Origin: Corallococcus caeni
Lineage (GTDB): Bacteria > Myxococcota > Myxococcia > Myxococcales > Myxococcaceae
DNA length: 64,000 bases
Direction of reading: 5' to 3'
Assembly (NCBI RefSeq): GCF_036245865.1
Contig: NZ_BTTW01000010.1
Span: 124,001-188,000 of the forward strand
In this document: piece by piece, positions 41,197 to 50,684 of the stretch
How the letters are laid out: the number at the start of each line of letters is the position of its first letter
Position numbering within the stretch: position 1 is the first letter of the stretch
Made by a program: the position numbers and the translations under genes
Notes under the pieces: model-generated
Seen by the model: the letters and a program-made list of their open reading frames with translations, nothing else
Database searches by the model: none
What the model was told of the DNA's origin: nothing

Positions 41197-41754
41197 TCAG
41201 CGGGTGACCGGGGGATTCGACTGGCTGGGGCAGTGCACGTTGTCCGGGCAGCGCCCCTCGGACTTCGGGATGCACGCGCCACAGCACTCCATCTCGTCCG
41301 GCCGGCACGCGGGGACGCACGCACCGCACTGGACCACGCCGCCGCAGCCGTCGTCCGCGGTGCCGCACCTCAGCCCCAGCGAGGAGCACGTCGCGCGCTG
41401 ACAGACGCAGCGGTCGTCCACGCAGGACTCGTTGGGTTTGCACCCGGGAGTGCAGGTGCTGAGGGGGCCATGGGGCTCCTTCTTCGGCTCGACGGGCACT
41501 GGCGGCGCCACGCAGCGCCCCTGGGAACAGGTGCCGGCCTGACAGTCGCCGCAGTCGATGAAGCCGCCGCACCCATCCGGCGTCCGGCCACAGGCCACCA
41601 TCGCCTGCGAGCACGTGGCCGGCGCGCAGCCGTCCGGCGCCACGTTGTCCCGCGACGCGCGCACGGCGCCGCCACCGCTCGGCGTGCACCCGCCCCACAG
41701 TCCCAATGCCAGACACAGTCCGGCCCACCGGCCCAGGCTCCGCACCACTTCCAT
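41197..41754 (-). CDS. Cysteine-rich lipoprotein with a duplicated module, 185 aa
   Basis: ATG at 41754 starts a signal (RWAGLCLALGLWGGC) with lipidated cysteine in GGCTPSG. The mature part is very rich in cysteine and contains two copies of one module: ATCSQAMVACGRTPDGCGGF followed by IDCGDC, and ATCSSLGLRCGTADDGCGGV followed by VQCGAC. The spacing C-x-x-CG-x-x-x-DGCGG-x-x-x-CGxC recurs, indicating a disulfide-stabilised repeat. Similar modules occur in many myxobacterial surface lipoproteins of unknown function. A proline-rich linker (APPVPVEPKKEPHG) separates the copies. Confidence 0.8.
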   Translation of the reverse strand: MEVVRSLGRWAGLCLALGLWGGCTPSGGGAVRASRDNVAPDGCAPATCSQAMVACGRTPDGCGGFIDCGDCQAGTCSQGRCVAPPVPVEPKKEPHGPLSTCTPGCKPNESCVDDRCVCQRATCSSLGLRCGTADDGCGGVVQCGACVPACRPDEMECCGACIPKSEGRCPDNVHCPSQSNPPVTR

Positions 41755-41884
41755 GTCATCCACTCCCCGTGCTCCCGGAAGGGGGCCACACCGGCCGGCC
41801 CGGGAGCTACGAACGACCCCATCATGCGCACGCCCGGGCTGGATGTCCGGGTCCGTGCGAGAGGGCAGGGGAGGGGAGGGCGCT

Positions 41885-42562
41885 TCAGCGCTGGATGAGA
41901 CCGCGAGCACCTTCGATGCGCTGCGCGTCGGTCCGTGCCTCCTGCTGCTTGCGAGGCGTGGGCACGTCCAGTCCGCGCTGCGAGGCGGGGCGGTTCTCGA
42001 TGGCGGCCAGCCACCGCTGCACCCCGGGCAGGCCGTCCACGGACACGCCGGCCCAGTCGTGCGAGCGCACCCACGCCCAGTTCGCGATGTCCGCGATGCT
42101 GTAGTCCCCGGCCAGGTACTCGTGGTCCTTCAGCCGGCTCTCCAGCACCGTGTAGAGGCGGCGCGTCTCGTTCTGGTACCGGTCGATGGCGGGCTGGAGC
42201 TTCTCCGGGAAGTAGCGGAAGAACACGTTGGCCTGCCCCTGCATGGGGCCCACGCCGGCCATCTGGAACATCAGCCACTGGATGACGCGCGAGCGGCCCT
42301 TCGCGTCCGTGGGCATCAGCCGGCCCGTCTTCTCCGCCAGGTAGATGAGGATGGCGCCGGACTCGAAGACGGCGAAGTCGCCCTCCGCGCGGTCCACGAT
42401 GGCGGGGATGCGGCCGTTCGGGTTGATGGCCAGGAACGCGGGCTGCTTCTGCACGCCGGTGGAGATGTCCAGCGCATGCACGGTGTACGGCAGCGCCAGC
42501 TCCTCCAGCGCCACGGAGACCTTGAAGCCGTTCGGCGTGCCCCACGTATACAGGTCAATCAT
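41885..42562 (-). CDS. Glutathione S-transferase family protein, YfcG/YghU-like, 225 aa
   Basis: The thioredoxin-like N-terminal domain ([47 protein letters not shown]) has the TPNG signature of the Nu-class enzymes YfcG/YghU that reduce disulfides with glutathione. The all-helical C-terminal domain follows, with [17 protein letters not shown], the N-capping box of the family. ATG at 42562 follows GAGGG; an ATG at 42595 is less likely. It is followed on the same strand (130 bp away) by the lipoprotein gene and preceded by the macro-domain gene (36 bp). Confidence 0.9.
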   Translation of the reverse strand: MIDLYTWGTPNGFKVSVALEELALPYTVHALDISTGVQKQPAFLAINPNGRIPAIVDRAEGDFAVFESGAILIYLAEKTGRLMPTDAKGRSRVIQWLMFQMAGVGPMQGQANVFFRYFPEKLQPAIDRYQNETRRLYTVLESRLKDHEYLAGDYSIADIANWAWVRSHDWAGVSVDGLPGVQRWLAAIENRPASQRGLDVPTPRKQQEARTDAQRIEGARGLIQR

Positions 42563-42598
42563 GTCACCCTCGCTTCGAAGTGAAGAGGTGCGCACCGT

Positions 42599-43060
42599 CT
42601 AACGGCGGAAGCGCACCACGCGCACGTCGAAAGCGGGGGCGTCGCCCAGGGCCTCGCGCATCAGCTCCAGCGCGCGGTCCTCGTCGAAGCTCCCGGAGCC
42701 CGCGCCGATGATGGGGAACGCCACGGAGCGAAAAGCCTGCTCCCCGGCCCGCGCCAGCGCGTTTCGCACCGAGTCCTGGATGGACCGCGCGGACGCGCGC
42801 CAGAGCATGTTGATGCCGGCGACGTGGATGATGCCCTTGAAGGGAAGGCGCCCCGGCCCGGTCACCACCGCCGAGCCCAGGGGCATGGGCCCCACCCGCG
42901 CCAGCTCACGGAACGGGGCCGTGCCGCCCCGGCGCTTGATGGCCCCGGACACCCCCTGGGGCAAGAGCAGCCACCAGGGGATGATGTTCCGGTTCCACGC
43001 GTTGACGATGGCGTCCACCGGCTGGTCCAGCAGGTCGCCTTCCACCAGTTGCACGGGCAT
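42599..43060 (-). CDS. Macro-domain protein, 153 aa
   Basis: A single macro (ADP-ribose-binding) domain: VQLVEGDLLDQPVDAIVNAWNRNI at residues 3-26, GVSGAIKRRGG, LGSAVVTGPGRLPFKGIIHV and SVAFPIIGAGSGSFDED are the canonical loops. Members bind or hydrolyse ADP-ribose on proteins or O-acetyl-ADP-ribose. ATG at 43060 removes a 9-residue extension without similarity. The GST gene follows 36 bp downstream on the same strand. Confidence 0.9.
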   Translation of the reverse strand: MPVQLVEGDLLDQPVDAIVNAWNRNIIPWWLLLPQGVSGAIKRRGGTAPFRELARVGPMPLGSAVVTGPGRLPFKGIIHVAGINMLWRASARSIQDSVRNALARAGEQAFRSVAFPIIGAGSGSFDEDRALELMREALGDAPAFDVRVVRFRR

Positions 43061-43102
43061 GGCGCGGACTCTACCGCGCCCGCCCAATGACAGACATGGC
43101 GC

Positions 43103-45925
43103 TTACGGCGCCGCGCTCGCCTTGGCAGGCTCCGGAGCCTGCTGCTTGGACGCGCCCGCGAAGTCACCCGCGCGAACGAGGGTGGCCTTGCTGAAGTCCA
43201 GGTGCTTGGACAGGGCCTTGCGCACGTCCTCGGCGGTCAGCTTCTGGAGCTTCGCCTCCACGTCCGCGTCGAACGCGAGCGTGCGCCCGAAGTACAGGCC
43301 GTTGGACAGCTGCCGGGCCAGGTTCCCATCCTGCGCGCGAGCGGACTGGCGGTACTCCAGGAGGCCCGCGCGCGCCTTGTCCAGCTCCTGCGGCGTGAAG
43401 CCCTTCTGCACGGCGCGGGTGATCTCCTCGCGCATGGCGGCCTCCAGCTTCTGCGCGTTCTGCGGCGCGTAGATGGCGTAGGTGACGAACCAGCCCACGG
43501 TGTCCAGCTCCTCGGCGGACAGGCTGCTGCCCACGCCATAGGACAGGCCGTCCTGCTGGCGCACGCGCGTGGCCAGCCGCGAGTTGAGGAAGCCGCCGCC
43601 CAGGAGGAAGTTGCCCATCATCATGCCGGGCCAGTCCGCGTCGTCGTCGCGAATCTGGAGCAGCTGTCCCGCGAGGAAGTACGCGTTGGCCTTGTCCGGC
43701 GTCTCCAGCACCACGGACTTCGGGGCCACGGGCTGGTACGTCCGGGCCACGCGCGCGTACGGCGCCGGGCTCTTCCAGCCATCGAGCAGGCTGCCCGTGA
43801 GCGAGGTGATCTCCTTCGCGTCGAAGTCCCCCACCACCGCGAGTTCCCCGCGCGAGGCGCCGTAGAACTGGCGGTGGAAGTCGCGCGCCTGCTCCAGCGT
43901 GACGGCCTTCGCGTCGGCCAGGCGCTCGTCCAGGGTGGGCACGTAGAGCGGGTGGCCCTTGGGGTAGTGAGCGCTCAGCACGCGCCAGAACGCGATGCTG
44001 CCCTGGGGCTGCGGTTCGCTGCGCTGCGACTCCAGCGAGGCCAGCCGCTCCTGCTTGAGGAGCGCGAACTCCTTCGCGTCGAAGGCGGGCTCGCGCAGCA
44101 CCTCCGCCACCAGCTTGAGGACCTCCGGGAGGCTCGCGCGAGGGCACTCGATGCCGACGCTGGCGCCCGTCGCGCCGCCGTCCACGCCCACGCGGGCCTT
44201 GAGCTTGTCGAACGCGTCCTCCAGCTGCTGCCGGGTGTGCTTCTTCGTGCCGCGCATCAGCATGCTGCCGGCATAGGAGGCGGCGGGCTGCTTGCCGTTC
44301 ACGGCCTCCGCGGTGCCCCAGTGCAGGTCCAGCGTGAGGTTGACCATCTCGCCGCGCGTCTTCTTGGGCAGCAGCGCGTACTTCACGCCGGACGGCAGCT
44401 CACCGCGCTGCACGCGTGACTCGATGTTGGCGGGGGAGGGGTCGAAGGCCTCGCCCTGCGCGACGAGCGCCTTGCCCTGGTAGCCGTCCACCATCTTCGC
44501 CACGTCCACCGGGGGCGGCAGCTCCGAGCGGTCCGGCTTGGGCGTGGGCAGGAAGGAACCCAGGGTGCGGTTGGAGGCCTTGAGGTACGCGGCGGCCACG
44601 CGGGTGACGTCCGCGGGCGTGACGGCCTCGATGCGGTCGCGGTGCAGGAAGAGCAGGCGCCAGTCGCCCACGGCGGCCCACTCGGACAGGAGGATGGCGG
44701 CGCGCTCGGAGTTGTTGAGCAGCAGCTCCGTCTGCTTCGCGAGGTTCGTCTTCGCGCGGTTCACCTCCTCGTCGGTGAAGGGCGTCTTGGAGGACTCCTC
44801 CACGGTCTTGAGCAGGCCTTCGCGCACGGGGCCCAGGGGCTGATCCTGCCGGGCCTCCGCGCTGAAGCCGATGACGCCCGGGTCGCGCAGCTGGAAGTTG
44901 AACGCGCCCGCGCGCGACGCCTTCTTCGTCTCCACGAGCGCCTTGTAGAGGCGGCCCGACGGCACGTCGCCCAGCACCTGGGTGAGCACGTCGATGGCGG
45001 CGAAGTCGGGGTGGGCGCCCTCGGGCACGTGGTAGACGCTGGAGAGCAGCTGGTTGTCGCCCACGCGGCGCAGCGTCACTTCACGCTCGCCGTCCTGGGT
45101 GGGCTCCTGGGTGTACGTGAGGGGCACGGGCTCCGCGGGCTTCTGGAGCTTGCCGAAGGTGGACTGCACGAGCGCCAGGGCCTTCTCCGGCTGGAAGCGG
45201 CCGGCGATGACGAGCGTCGCGTTGTCGGGGCGGTAGTAGCGCCGGTAGAAGGCCTGGAGCCGGTCGATGGGCACGTGCTCCAGGTCCGCCTTGGCGCCGA
45301 TGGTGGCCTTGCCGTAGTTGTGCCAGAGGTACGCGGCGCTCATGGTGCGCTTGAAGAGGATGCCGCGCGGGTCGTTCTCGCCGGACTCGAACTCGTTGCG
45401 CACGACGGTCATCTCGCTGTCCAGGTCCTTGCGCGCGATGAAGCTGTGGACCATGCGGTCCGCCTCGAAGCCGAGCGCCCAGGACAGGTTGTCGTCCGAC
45501 GCGGGCAGGGTCTCGTAGTAGTTCGTGCGGTCCAGCCAGGTGGTGCCGTTGGGGCGCGCGCCGCGTTCGGTGAGGGCCTGGGGCACGTTGGGGGTGGTGG
45601 GCGTGCCCTTGAACATCAGGTGTTCGAGCAGGTGCGCCATGCCCGTCTCGCCGTAGCCTTCGTGCTTGCTGCCCACGAGGTAGGTGACGTTGACGGTGAC
45701 GGTGGCCTTGGTGGGGTCCGGGAAGAGCAGGACGCGCAGGCCATTGGGCAGGCGGTATTCGGTGATGCCCTCCACGCTCGCGACGGGGGACAGGGAGGCA
45801 GGCTTCGAGGGCGCGCGCGCGGCCGAGGAGGCAGCGGGCCTCGGGAGGGGAGCCGGAGCGGCCCACACAGGCGGGGCCGCCACGAGCAGGACGGCCAGCA
45901 GGGCGAGCGGGGTACGACGCGTCAT
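43103..45925 (-). CDS. M16-family zinc metallopeptidase, two fused modules, 940 aa
   Basis: A signal (TPLALLAVLLVAAPPVWA) precedes the zinc site HLLEH at H98-H102 with the glutamate downstream in NEFESGEND. Two LuxS/MPP-like halves follow, one active (residues ~55-480) and one probably inactive (from ~490), so the protein folds as a pitrilysin-like chamber. Such enzymes degrade peptides in the periplasm. An Ala/Pro/Lys-rich C-terminus ends it. It is a single gene; the macro-domain gene begins 42 bp further on the same strand. Confidence 0.9.
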   Translation of the reverse strand: MTRRTPLALLAVLLVAAPPVWAAPAPLPRPAASSAARAPSKPASLSPVASVEGITEYRLPNGLRVLLFPDPTKATVTVNVTYLVGSKHEGYGETGMAHLLEHLMFKGTPTTPNVPQALTERGARPNGTTWLDRTNYYETLPASDDNLSWALGFEADRMVHSFIARKDLDSEMTVVRNEFESGENDPRGILFKRTMSAAYLWHNYGKATIGAKADLEHVPIDRLQAFYRRYYRPDNATLVIAGRFQPEKALALVQSTFGKLQKPAEPVPLTYTQEPTQDGEREVTLRRVGDNQLLSSVYHVPEGAHPDFAAIDVLTQVLGDVPSGRLYKALVETKKASRAGAFNFQLRDPGVIGFSAEARQDQPLGPVREGLLKTVEESSKTPFTDEEVNRAKTNLAKQTELLLNNSERAAILLSEWAAVGDWRLLFLHRDRIEAVTPADVTRVAAAYLKASNRTLGSFLPTPKPDRSELPPPVDVAKMVDGYQGKALVAQGEAFDPSPANIESRVQRGELPSGVKYALLPKKTRGEMVNLTLDLHWGTAEAVNGKQPAASYAGSMLMRGTKKHTRQQLEDAFDKLKARVGVDGGATGASVGIECPRASLPEVLKLVAEVLREPAFDAKEFALLKQERLASLESQRSEPQPQGSIAFWRVLSAHYPKGHPLYVPTLDERLADAKAVTLEQARDFHRQFYGASRGELAVVGDFDAKEITSLTGSLLDGWKSPAPYARVARTYQPVAPKSVVLETPDKANAYFLAGQLLQIRDDDADWPGMMMGNFLLGGGFLNSRLATRVRQQDGLSYGVGSSLSAEELDTVGWFVTYAIYAPQNAQKLEAAMREEITRAVQKGFTPQELDKARAGLLEYRQSARAQDGNLARQLSNGLYFGRTLAFDADVEAKLQKLTAEDVRKALSKHLDFSKATLVRAGDFAGASKQQAPEPAKASAAP

Positions 45926-46123
45926 GCGGTCCTCGGGTGCGAAGGAATGGGCACGGGACTTCTAACCGCGCCACCGGGTCCTACCATCCCGACACATCCC
46001 GTGCCCTCCGGGCAGGCGTCCACCCAGGAGGGGAGGGTGGACCGTCCCAGGTCCTGTCCCGCGCTTCCAACCTCACAGGTTGTCAGGTATCCTGGCGCGG
46101 ATCCGCTCCGGAGGCCGAACGCC

Positions 46124-46693
46124 ATGTCATGTCAGAACACCTTGGTAGGAACGCCGCCCATCACCAGGAGGGACGGATTGGCGACGGCGACGGGCGGGGA
46201 TGTGATGGTGCGGATGCTGCAGGAATTCCGCGAGATGCAGGAGGAGTCGAAGGAGCAGTTCGCGCGGACCGAGAAGGCGCTGAGGACGGTCCACATGAAG
46301 TGCCGGGTCCTCTTCCGGAAGACCCAGCGCTTGTCGGATCGGGTTCATGACTTCAGGGGACAGGTCGACGCCTTCTCGCAACAGGTTGGCGCCTTCTCGC
46401 AACAGGTTGGCGCCTTCTCGCAACAGGTCGACGCCTTCTCGCAACAGGTTGGCGCCTTCTCGCAACGGGTTGGCGCGTTTGATGGAGAGCTGAATGAATT
46501 GCGTGACAACATGGGTGAACTCACCACGCACGTCTCGACCCTGACGCAGGAAGTGCACGGCATCAAAAGCGCGCAGATCCGCATGTTCGGACAGGTGGGC
46601 CGCGCGCTGAACCACCTCGCGGATGCTCAGTCGTCTGACCGCAAGCGCATCGACGTCCTGGAGAAGCGCATGGACGAGCCCGGGGAGAACTGA
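46124..46693 (+). CDS. Coiled-coil protein with heptad tandem repeats, 189 aa
   Basis: ATG at 46124 follows CCGGAGG 9 bases upstream. After a short N-terminal part the protein is a long coiled coil. Its centre has six copies of a seven-residue unit, VDAFSQQ or VGAFSQQ (encoded by 21-bp repeats at 46361-46486), with hydrophobic V, A and F at heptad positions. C-terminally GELTTHVSTLTQEVHGIKSAQIRMFG continues the coil. It is probably an oligomeric cytoplasmic protein; function unknown. The repeat count may vary between strains. Confidence 0.7.
   Translation: MSCQNTLVGTPPITRRDGLATATGGDVMVRMLQEFREMQEESKEQFARTEKALRTVHMKCRVLFRKTQRLSDRVHDFRGQVDAFSQQVGAFSQQVGAFSQQVDAFSQQVGAFSQRVGAFDGELNELRDNMGELTTHVSTLTQEVHGIKSAQIRMFGQVGRALNHLADAQSSDRKRIDVLEKRMDEPGEN
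46361..46486. repeat. 21-bp tandem repeat, about six copies, inside a gene
   Basis: Unit CAGGTYGRCGCCTTCTCGCAA (two forms, GTCGAC and GTTGGC) occurs five times exactly in register from 46361, with a sixth diverged copy to 46486. It stays in frame and encodes a coiled-coil heptad. Confidence 0.9.
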
Positions 46694-46714
46694 GTCCTCC
46701 ATGCGCGCGTTCAT

Positions 46715-47701
46715 TCAGGCGTAGATACCCCCGGGCGCCATCGCGGAGCCGGACCCCAGCGCCTCCTCCACCTCGCGGACCTCCTCGGACGTGAGCCGGA
46801 AGTTCCCCGCGTGGATGAAGCCATCCACCTGCTTCGCGCTGCGCGCCCCGACGATGGCGGCGGTGACGGCCGGATCCCGCAGCGTCCAGGCAATGGCCGC
46901 CTCCGCGGGAGAACGGCCATGCCGCTCGGCCACCTCGCGCAGGCGCTCCACCAGCATCAGGTGATGCGACAGCTTCGGCTCCTGGAAGTCCGCGCTGCGG
47001 CGGCGCCAGTCGTCGTCCGGCATCGCCTGGATGCGCTCGCGGGTCATCGCCCCTGTCAGCAACCCGGACGCCATGGGTGAATACACAATCACCCCGATTC
47101 CCTGCGCCTGACAGTAGGGCAGCACGTCGTCCTCGATGTCCCGGTGGATGAGCGAATACGGCGGCTGCAACGACGTCACCGGCGCGATGCGCCGCACCCG
47201 CTCCAGCTGCGAGACATCGAAGTTGGACACGCCCAGCCAGCGCACCTTGCCCTGCCGCTGCAGCTCCGCCAACGCCGTCCACCCCTCCTCCAGCTCCGCC
47301 CCGTCCTCCACCGGCCAGTGCACCTGATACAAATCAATGGCATCCACCTTCAGCCGGCGCAGGGACGCCTCGCACTCCTTGCGCACCGAGTCCGCCGTGA
47401 GCCCGCGGCTGACGCGGCCCTGGTCATCCCAGACCATGCCGCACTTGGTGAAGACATACGGCCGTTTGTCCCGGCCCTCCAGCGCCTTCGCGACCACCTC
47501 CTCGGAGTGCCCCAACCCATACACCGCCGCCGTGTCTATCCAGTTGATGCCCGAATCCAGCGCGCGCTGGATGGCTTCAATGGACCGCGCGTCGTCCTGC
47601 GCGCCCCAGGCGAACGCCCAGCCGCCCCCGCCAATGGCCCACGCGCCGAACCCCAGCGCGGTGAGGTCCATGTCGGAATTGCCCAACCGTCGCTTCCGCA
47701 T
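46715..47701 (-). CDS. Aldo/keto reductase, 328 aa
   Basis: (alpha/beta)8-barrel oxidoreductase using NADPH. The tetrad is visible: D and Y in IDTAAVYGLGHSEE, K in VFTKCGMVW and H in YQVHWPVEDG, as in AKR families 11-13. GVIVYSPMASGLLTG and VTAAIVGARSAKQVDGF complete the cofactor site. ATG at 47701 has GGGAGG 6 bases upstream. The opposite gene (46124-46693) ends 21 bp away; sppA begins 291 bp to the right, divergently. Substrate unknown. Confidence 0.92.
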   Translation of the reverse strand: MRKRRLGNSDMDLTALGFGAWAIGGGGWAFAWGAQDDARSIEAIQRALDSGINWIDTAAVYGLGHSEEVVAKALEGRDKRPYVFTKCGMVWDDQGRVSRGLTADSVRKECEASLRRLKVDAIDLYQVHWPVEDGAELEEGWTALAELQRQGKVRWLGVSNFDVSQLERVRRIAPVTSLQPPYSLIHRDIEDDVLPYCQAQGIGVIVYSPMASGLLTGAMTRERIQAMPDDDWRRRSADFQEPKLSHHLMLVERLREVAERHGRSPAEAAIAWTLRDPAVTAAIVGARSAKQVDGFIHAGNFRLTSEEVREVEEALGSGSAMAPGGIYA

Positions 47702-47992
47702 CCCATGCCTCCCGGGGCCGAAAAGAAGAAGCGCGCGGGCGCCCGCCTGCCGCCTGTGGGCCCACGCTCGGACGCCCCTGGTTCCTGTGGGGACGGTGTG
47801 CACCGCGGCGGCGCGCGCGCTGGCCCGGGTGCCGGCACGCCCCCCGGCCACCAGGACGGGCGGGCCCTGGCTCCCCGTCCGCCGCCCGTCACTGCACCGC
47901 ACGCAAGCGTCGTCGGGCGCGCGCGTTGATGGTAGGCCGCCTGAAGGTCGGGGACCGTCCCTCGGGCACGTCGACATCAGGAGTCCTTCCGG

Positions 47993-49789
47993 ATGAAACG
48001 CTTCTTCATTGGCGCGCTGGCCTTCATCGGGGCGCTGTCCATCCTCTTCGTGGTGGGTGTGGTGGGGCTGTTGATGCTCGCGGCGTCGAGCAAGCCCGGC
48101 GTGCCGTCCAACCTGGTGCTGGAGCTGGACCTGCAGCAGCCGCTGCCGGAGTACACGCTGGACACGTCCCTGGCGGGCGCCTTCGGCGAGGAGCCCACGT
48201 CGCTGCGGGACGTGGTGGAGGGGCTGGAGAAGGCCCGCACGGACCCTCGGGTGAAGTCGCTGGTGGTGCGCGTCGGGCAGCCGGGCAGCGCCGCGCAGGT
48301 GCAGGAGCTGCGGGACGCGGTGAAGGCCTTCCGCGCGTCAGGCAAGCGGGCGGTGGCGTACGCGGACGGCTTCGGCGAGGCGGGCAACGGCACCGGCGCC
48401 TACTACCTGGCCAGCGCCTTCGACGCCGTCTACATCCAGCCCTCCGGCGACGTGGGGCTCACCGGCCTGGTGATGGAGACGCCCTTCGCTCGCGACGCCT
48501 TCGCGAAGTTCGGCGTGAAGCCGGAGTTCGGCAAGCGCGCCGAGTACAAGAACGCCGTCAACACCTTCACCGACACGTCCTACGGCCCCCACCAGCGCGA
48601 GGCCACGGAGGCGTATGGCCAGAGCCTCTTCAACCAGGTGGTGAAGGGCGTGGCGGAGGGCCGCAAGCTGTCCGAGGACGAGGTGCGCGCCCTCATCGAC
48701 CGCGCGCCCTTCATGGGCCAGGCGGCCGTGGACGCGAAGCTGGTGGACGGGCTGCGCTACCGCGATGAGATCCACGACGAGCTCAAGCAGCAGGCCGGCG
48801 ACGGCGCGCAGCTGCTCTACGTGGACAAGTACCTGGAGCGCGCGGGCCGGCCGAACCAGACGGGCACCACCATCGCGCTCATCTACGGGGTGGGGGAGGT
48901 CTTGCGCGGCAAGAGCCAGTCCAACCCGCTCTCCGGCGGCCAGGTGATGGGCGGCGACACGGTGGCCGCGGCCTTCCGCAAGGCGGTGGAGGACCCGTCC
49001 GTGAAGGCCATCCTCTTCCGCGTGGACAGCCCGGGCGGCAGCTACTCCGCCAGCGACACCATCCGCCGCGAGGTGCAGCGCGCGCGCGAGGCGGGCAAGC
49101 CCGTCATCGTCTCCATGGGCACGTACGCGGCCAGCGGCGGCTACTTCGTCGCCATGGCCGGGGACAAAATCGTCGCGCAGCCGGGCACGCTGACGGGGAG
49201 CATCGGCGTGTACAACGGCAAGTTCGTCACGTCGGAGCTGTGGGCGAAACTGGGCGTGAACTTCGACACCATCGCCTTCGGGAAGAACGCCACCTTCTCC
49301 AGCTCCGACCAGGACTTCACCCCCGAGCAGCGCGCGCAGCTGGAGTCCGAGCTGGACACCATCTACCTGGACTTCACCAGCCGCGCCGCCCAGGCGCGGA
49401 ACATGCCGCTGGAGAAGCTCCAGTCCGTGGCCAGGGGGCGCGTGTGGACGGGCGAGGACGCGCTGGAGCGCGGGCTGGTGGACGCGCTCGGCGGCTACCC
49501 GAAGGCGCTGGAGCTGGCGAAGGAGGCCGCGAAGCTGGAGAAGGACGCACCGGTCCGCATCGTCGTCTTCCCGCGCCCCCGGCCCACCGGGCAGGTGCTG
49601 TCGGAGATGCTGGGCAAGCACGAGGCGGACAACAGCGACGACGAAGCCGCCGGCAGCCAGGCCGTCATGTCGTCGCAGCTGCTGGAGCAGGTGCGGGCCG
49701 TGTACCGCGTGGGCGCGAAGCTGGGCCTCACGGGGCAGGGCGCGGAGGGGCGCATGCTGTACGCGCCCGTGCCGGACGTGCGCTGGTAG
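47993..49789 (+). CDS. sppA: Signal peptide peptidase SppA, 67-kDa type, 598 aa
   Basis: Two S49 (ClpP-fold) domains after an N-terminal anchor (FFIGALAFIGALSILFVVGVVGLLML). The catalytic lysine is K186 in RAEYKNAVNTF of the first domain and the serine S381 in GTYAASGGYFVAM of the second, as in the E. coli enzyme of about the same length. SppA degrades cleaved signal peptides in the membrane on the periplasmic side. It is a single gene; it converges with the cysteine-dioxygenase gene, 6 bp away. Confidence 0.94.
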   Translation: MKRFFIGALAFIGALSILFVVGVVGLLMLAASSKPGVPSNLVLELDLQQPLPEYTLDTSLAGAFGEEPTSLRDVVEGLEKARTDPRVKSLVVRVGQPGSAAQVQELRDAVKAFRASGKRAVAYADGFGEAGNGTGAYYLASAFDAVYIQPSGDVGLTGLVMETPFARDAFAKFGVKPEFGKRAEYKNAVNTFTDTSYGPHQREATEAYGQSLFNQVVKGVAEGRKLSEDEVRALIDRAPFMGQAAVDAKLVDGLRYRDEIHDELKQQAGDGAQLLYVDKYLERAGRPNQTGTTIALIYGVGEVLRGKSQSNPLSGGQVMGGDTVAAAFRKAVEDPSVKAILFRVDSPGGSYSASDTIRREVQRAREAGKPVIVSMGTYAASGGYFVAMAGDKIVAQPGTLTGSIGVYNGKFVTSELWAKLGVNFDTIAFGKNATFSSSDQDFTPEQRAQLESELDTIYLDFTSRAAQARNMPLEKLQSVARGRVWTGEDALERGLVDALGGYPKALELAKEAAKLEKDAPVRIVVFPRPRPTGQVLSEMLGKHEADNSDDEAAGSQAVMSSQLLEQVRAVYRVGAKLGLTGQGAEGRMLYAPVPDVRW

Positions 49790-49795
49790 CCCGCG

Positions 49796-50392
49796 TCAGA
49801 CGTGCAGGGGGACGGAGCCGCGGCCCTCGTCGGGCCGCACCGGCCGCCCGAAGATGCTGTGGTAGCGCAGCGAGTGCGACGCGCAGCGGTGGCGGCGAGG
49901 GTCGAACACGAGGCAGCGGGCCACCGGACCGGCGTAGACGTGCAGCGTGATGCCCGGGGCGTTGCCGGCCAGGCTCACGCGGTGGATGGAGGCGCCCGGG
50001 TCGCGGAAGTCCACGTGCCCGGCGCCCACCGGGCCCACCCGCGCCGGAGCCCCCAGCCGCGCCAGGCCGGGCTCCATCCCACCCTCCAGCAGCGGGTAGT
50101 TCTCCAGGAGGAACTGGCCGCGCTGGATGCTGAACCAGCACTCCTGGCCGTCATGGTCGTGGACGGGCGAGACCGAGCCCTGGGACCAGCAGTTGACGAT
50201 GATCTCCAGTCCCTCGTCGCGGTGGATGAGGTTGCGCGTGTAGCGGCCCGGCAGGAAGTGCAGGTAGGGCTTGAGGCTGGACGGCTCCAGTTGGAGCCCC
50301 GCCATCTCCGCATCCACCCCCGCCAGTCCCCCGGGAGCGGCACGGCGCGCGCGGAGCATCCGCACGAACTCTCTCAGGCACGCGTCAGCCAT
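49796..50392 (-). CDS. Cysteine dioxygenase family protein, 198 aa
   Basis: The cupin iron site is H78/H80 (VSPVHDHDGQECWF) and H137 (GASIHRVS), the 3-His facial triad of thiol dioxygenases that oxidise cysteine to cysteine sulfinate. The stretch RNLIHRDEGLEIIVNCWSQG before it is characteristic of CDO type I. It belongs to the cytoplasm. It converges with sppA. An alternative thiol substrate such as 3-mercaptopropionate cannot be excluded. Confidence 0.9.
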   Translation of the reverse strand: MADACLREFVRMLRARRAAPGGLAGVDAEMAGLQLEPSSLKPYLHFLPGRYTRNLIHRDEGLEIIVNCWSQGSVSPVHDHDGQECWFSIQRGQFLLENYPLLEGGMEPGLARLGAPARVGPVGAGHVDFRDPGASIHRVSLAGNAPGITLHVYAGPVARCLVFDPRRHRCASHSLRYHSIFGRPVRPDEGRGSVPLHV

Positions 50393-50684
50393 GCGTACAG
50401 GCTAGGAACGTCTGCGACATCCGGCCACCCCGGGGTCTTCCGGTGAACGTCCGCTTTGTCGTCCCCCCTTCAAGGATTGGAGCGGGGTTCGTTGAAGAAC
50501 GCAGAAACCTCAGGAAGAAGTGGCCACACGGCGTCTTCTGGGTCCGAGCAGGCAACCCGTACCGACCCGCGCCCCACTTCCTCCGGTTTAGCTGTAATTT
50601 TACACCCTCCTGGCGTAGAGGGGAGGGAATGGTGGGCAGGTCGTCCCGGCCGAAGCACGGAGGGGGGCCGGAGGAGAGCGTGCG

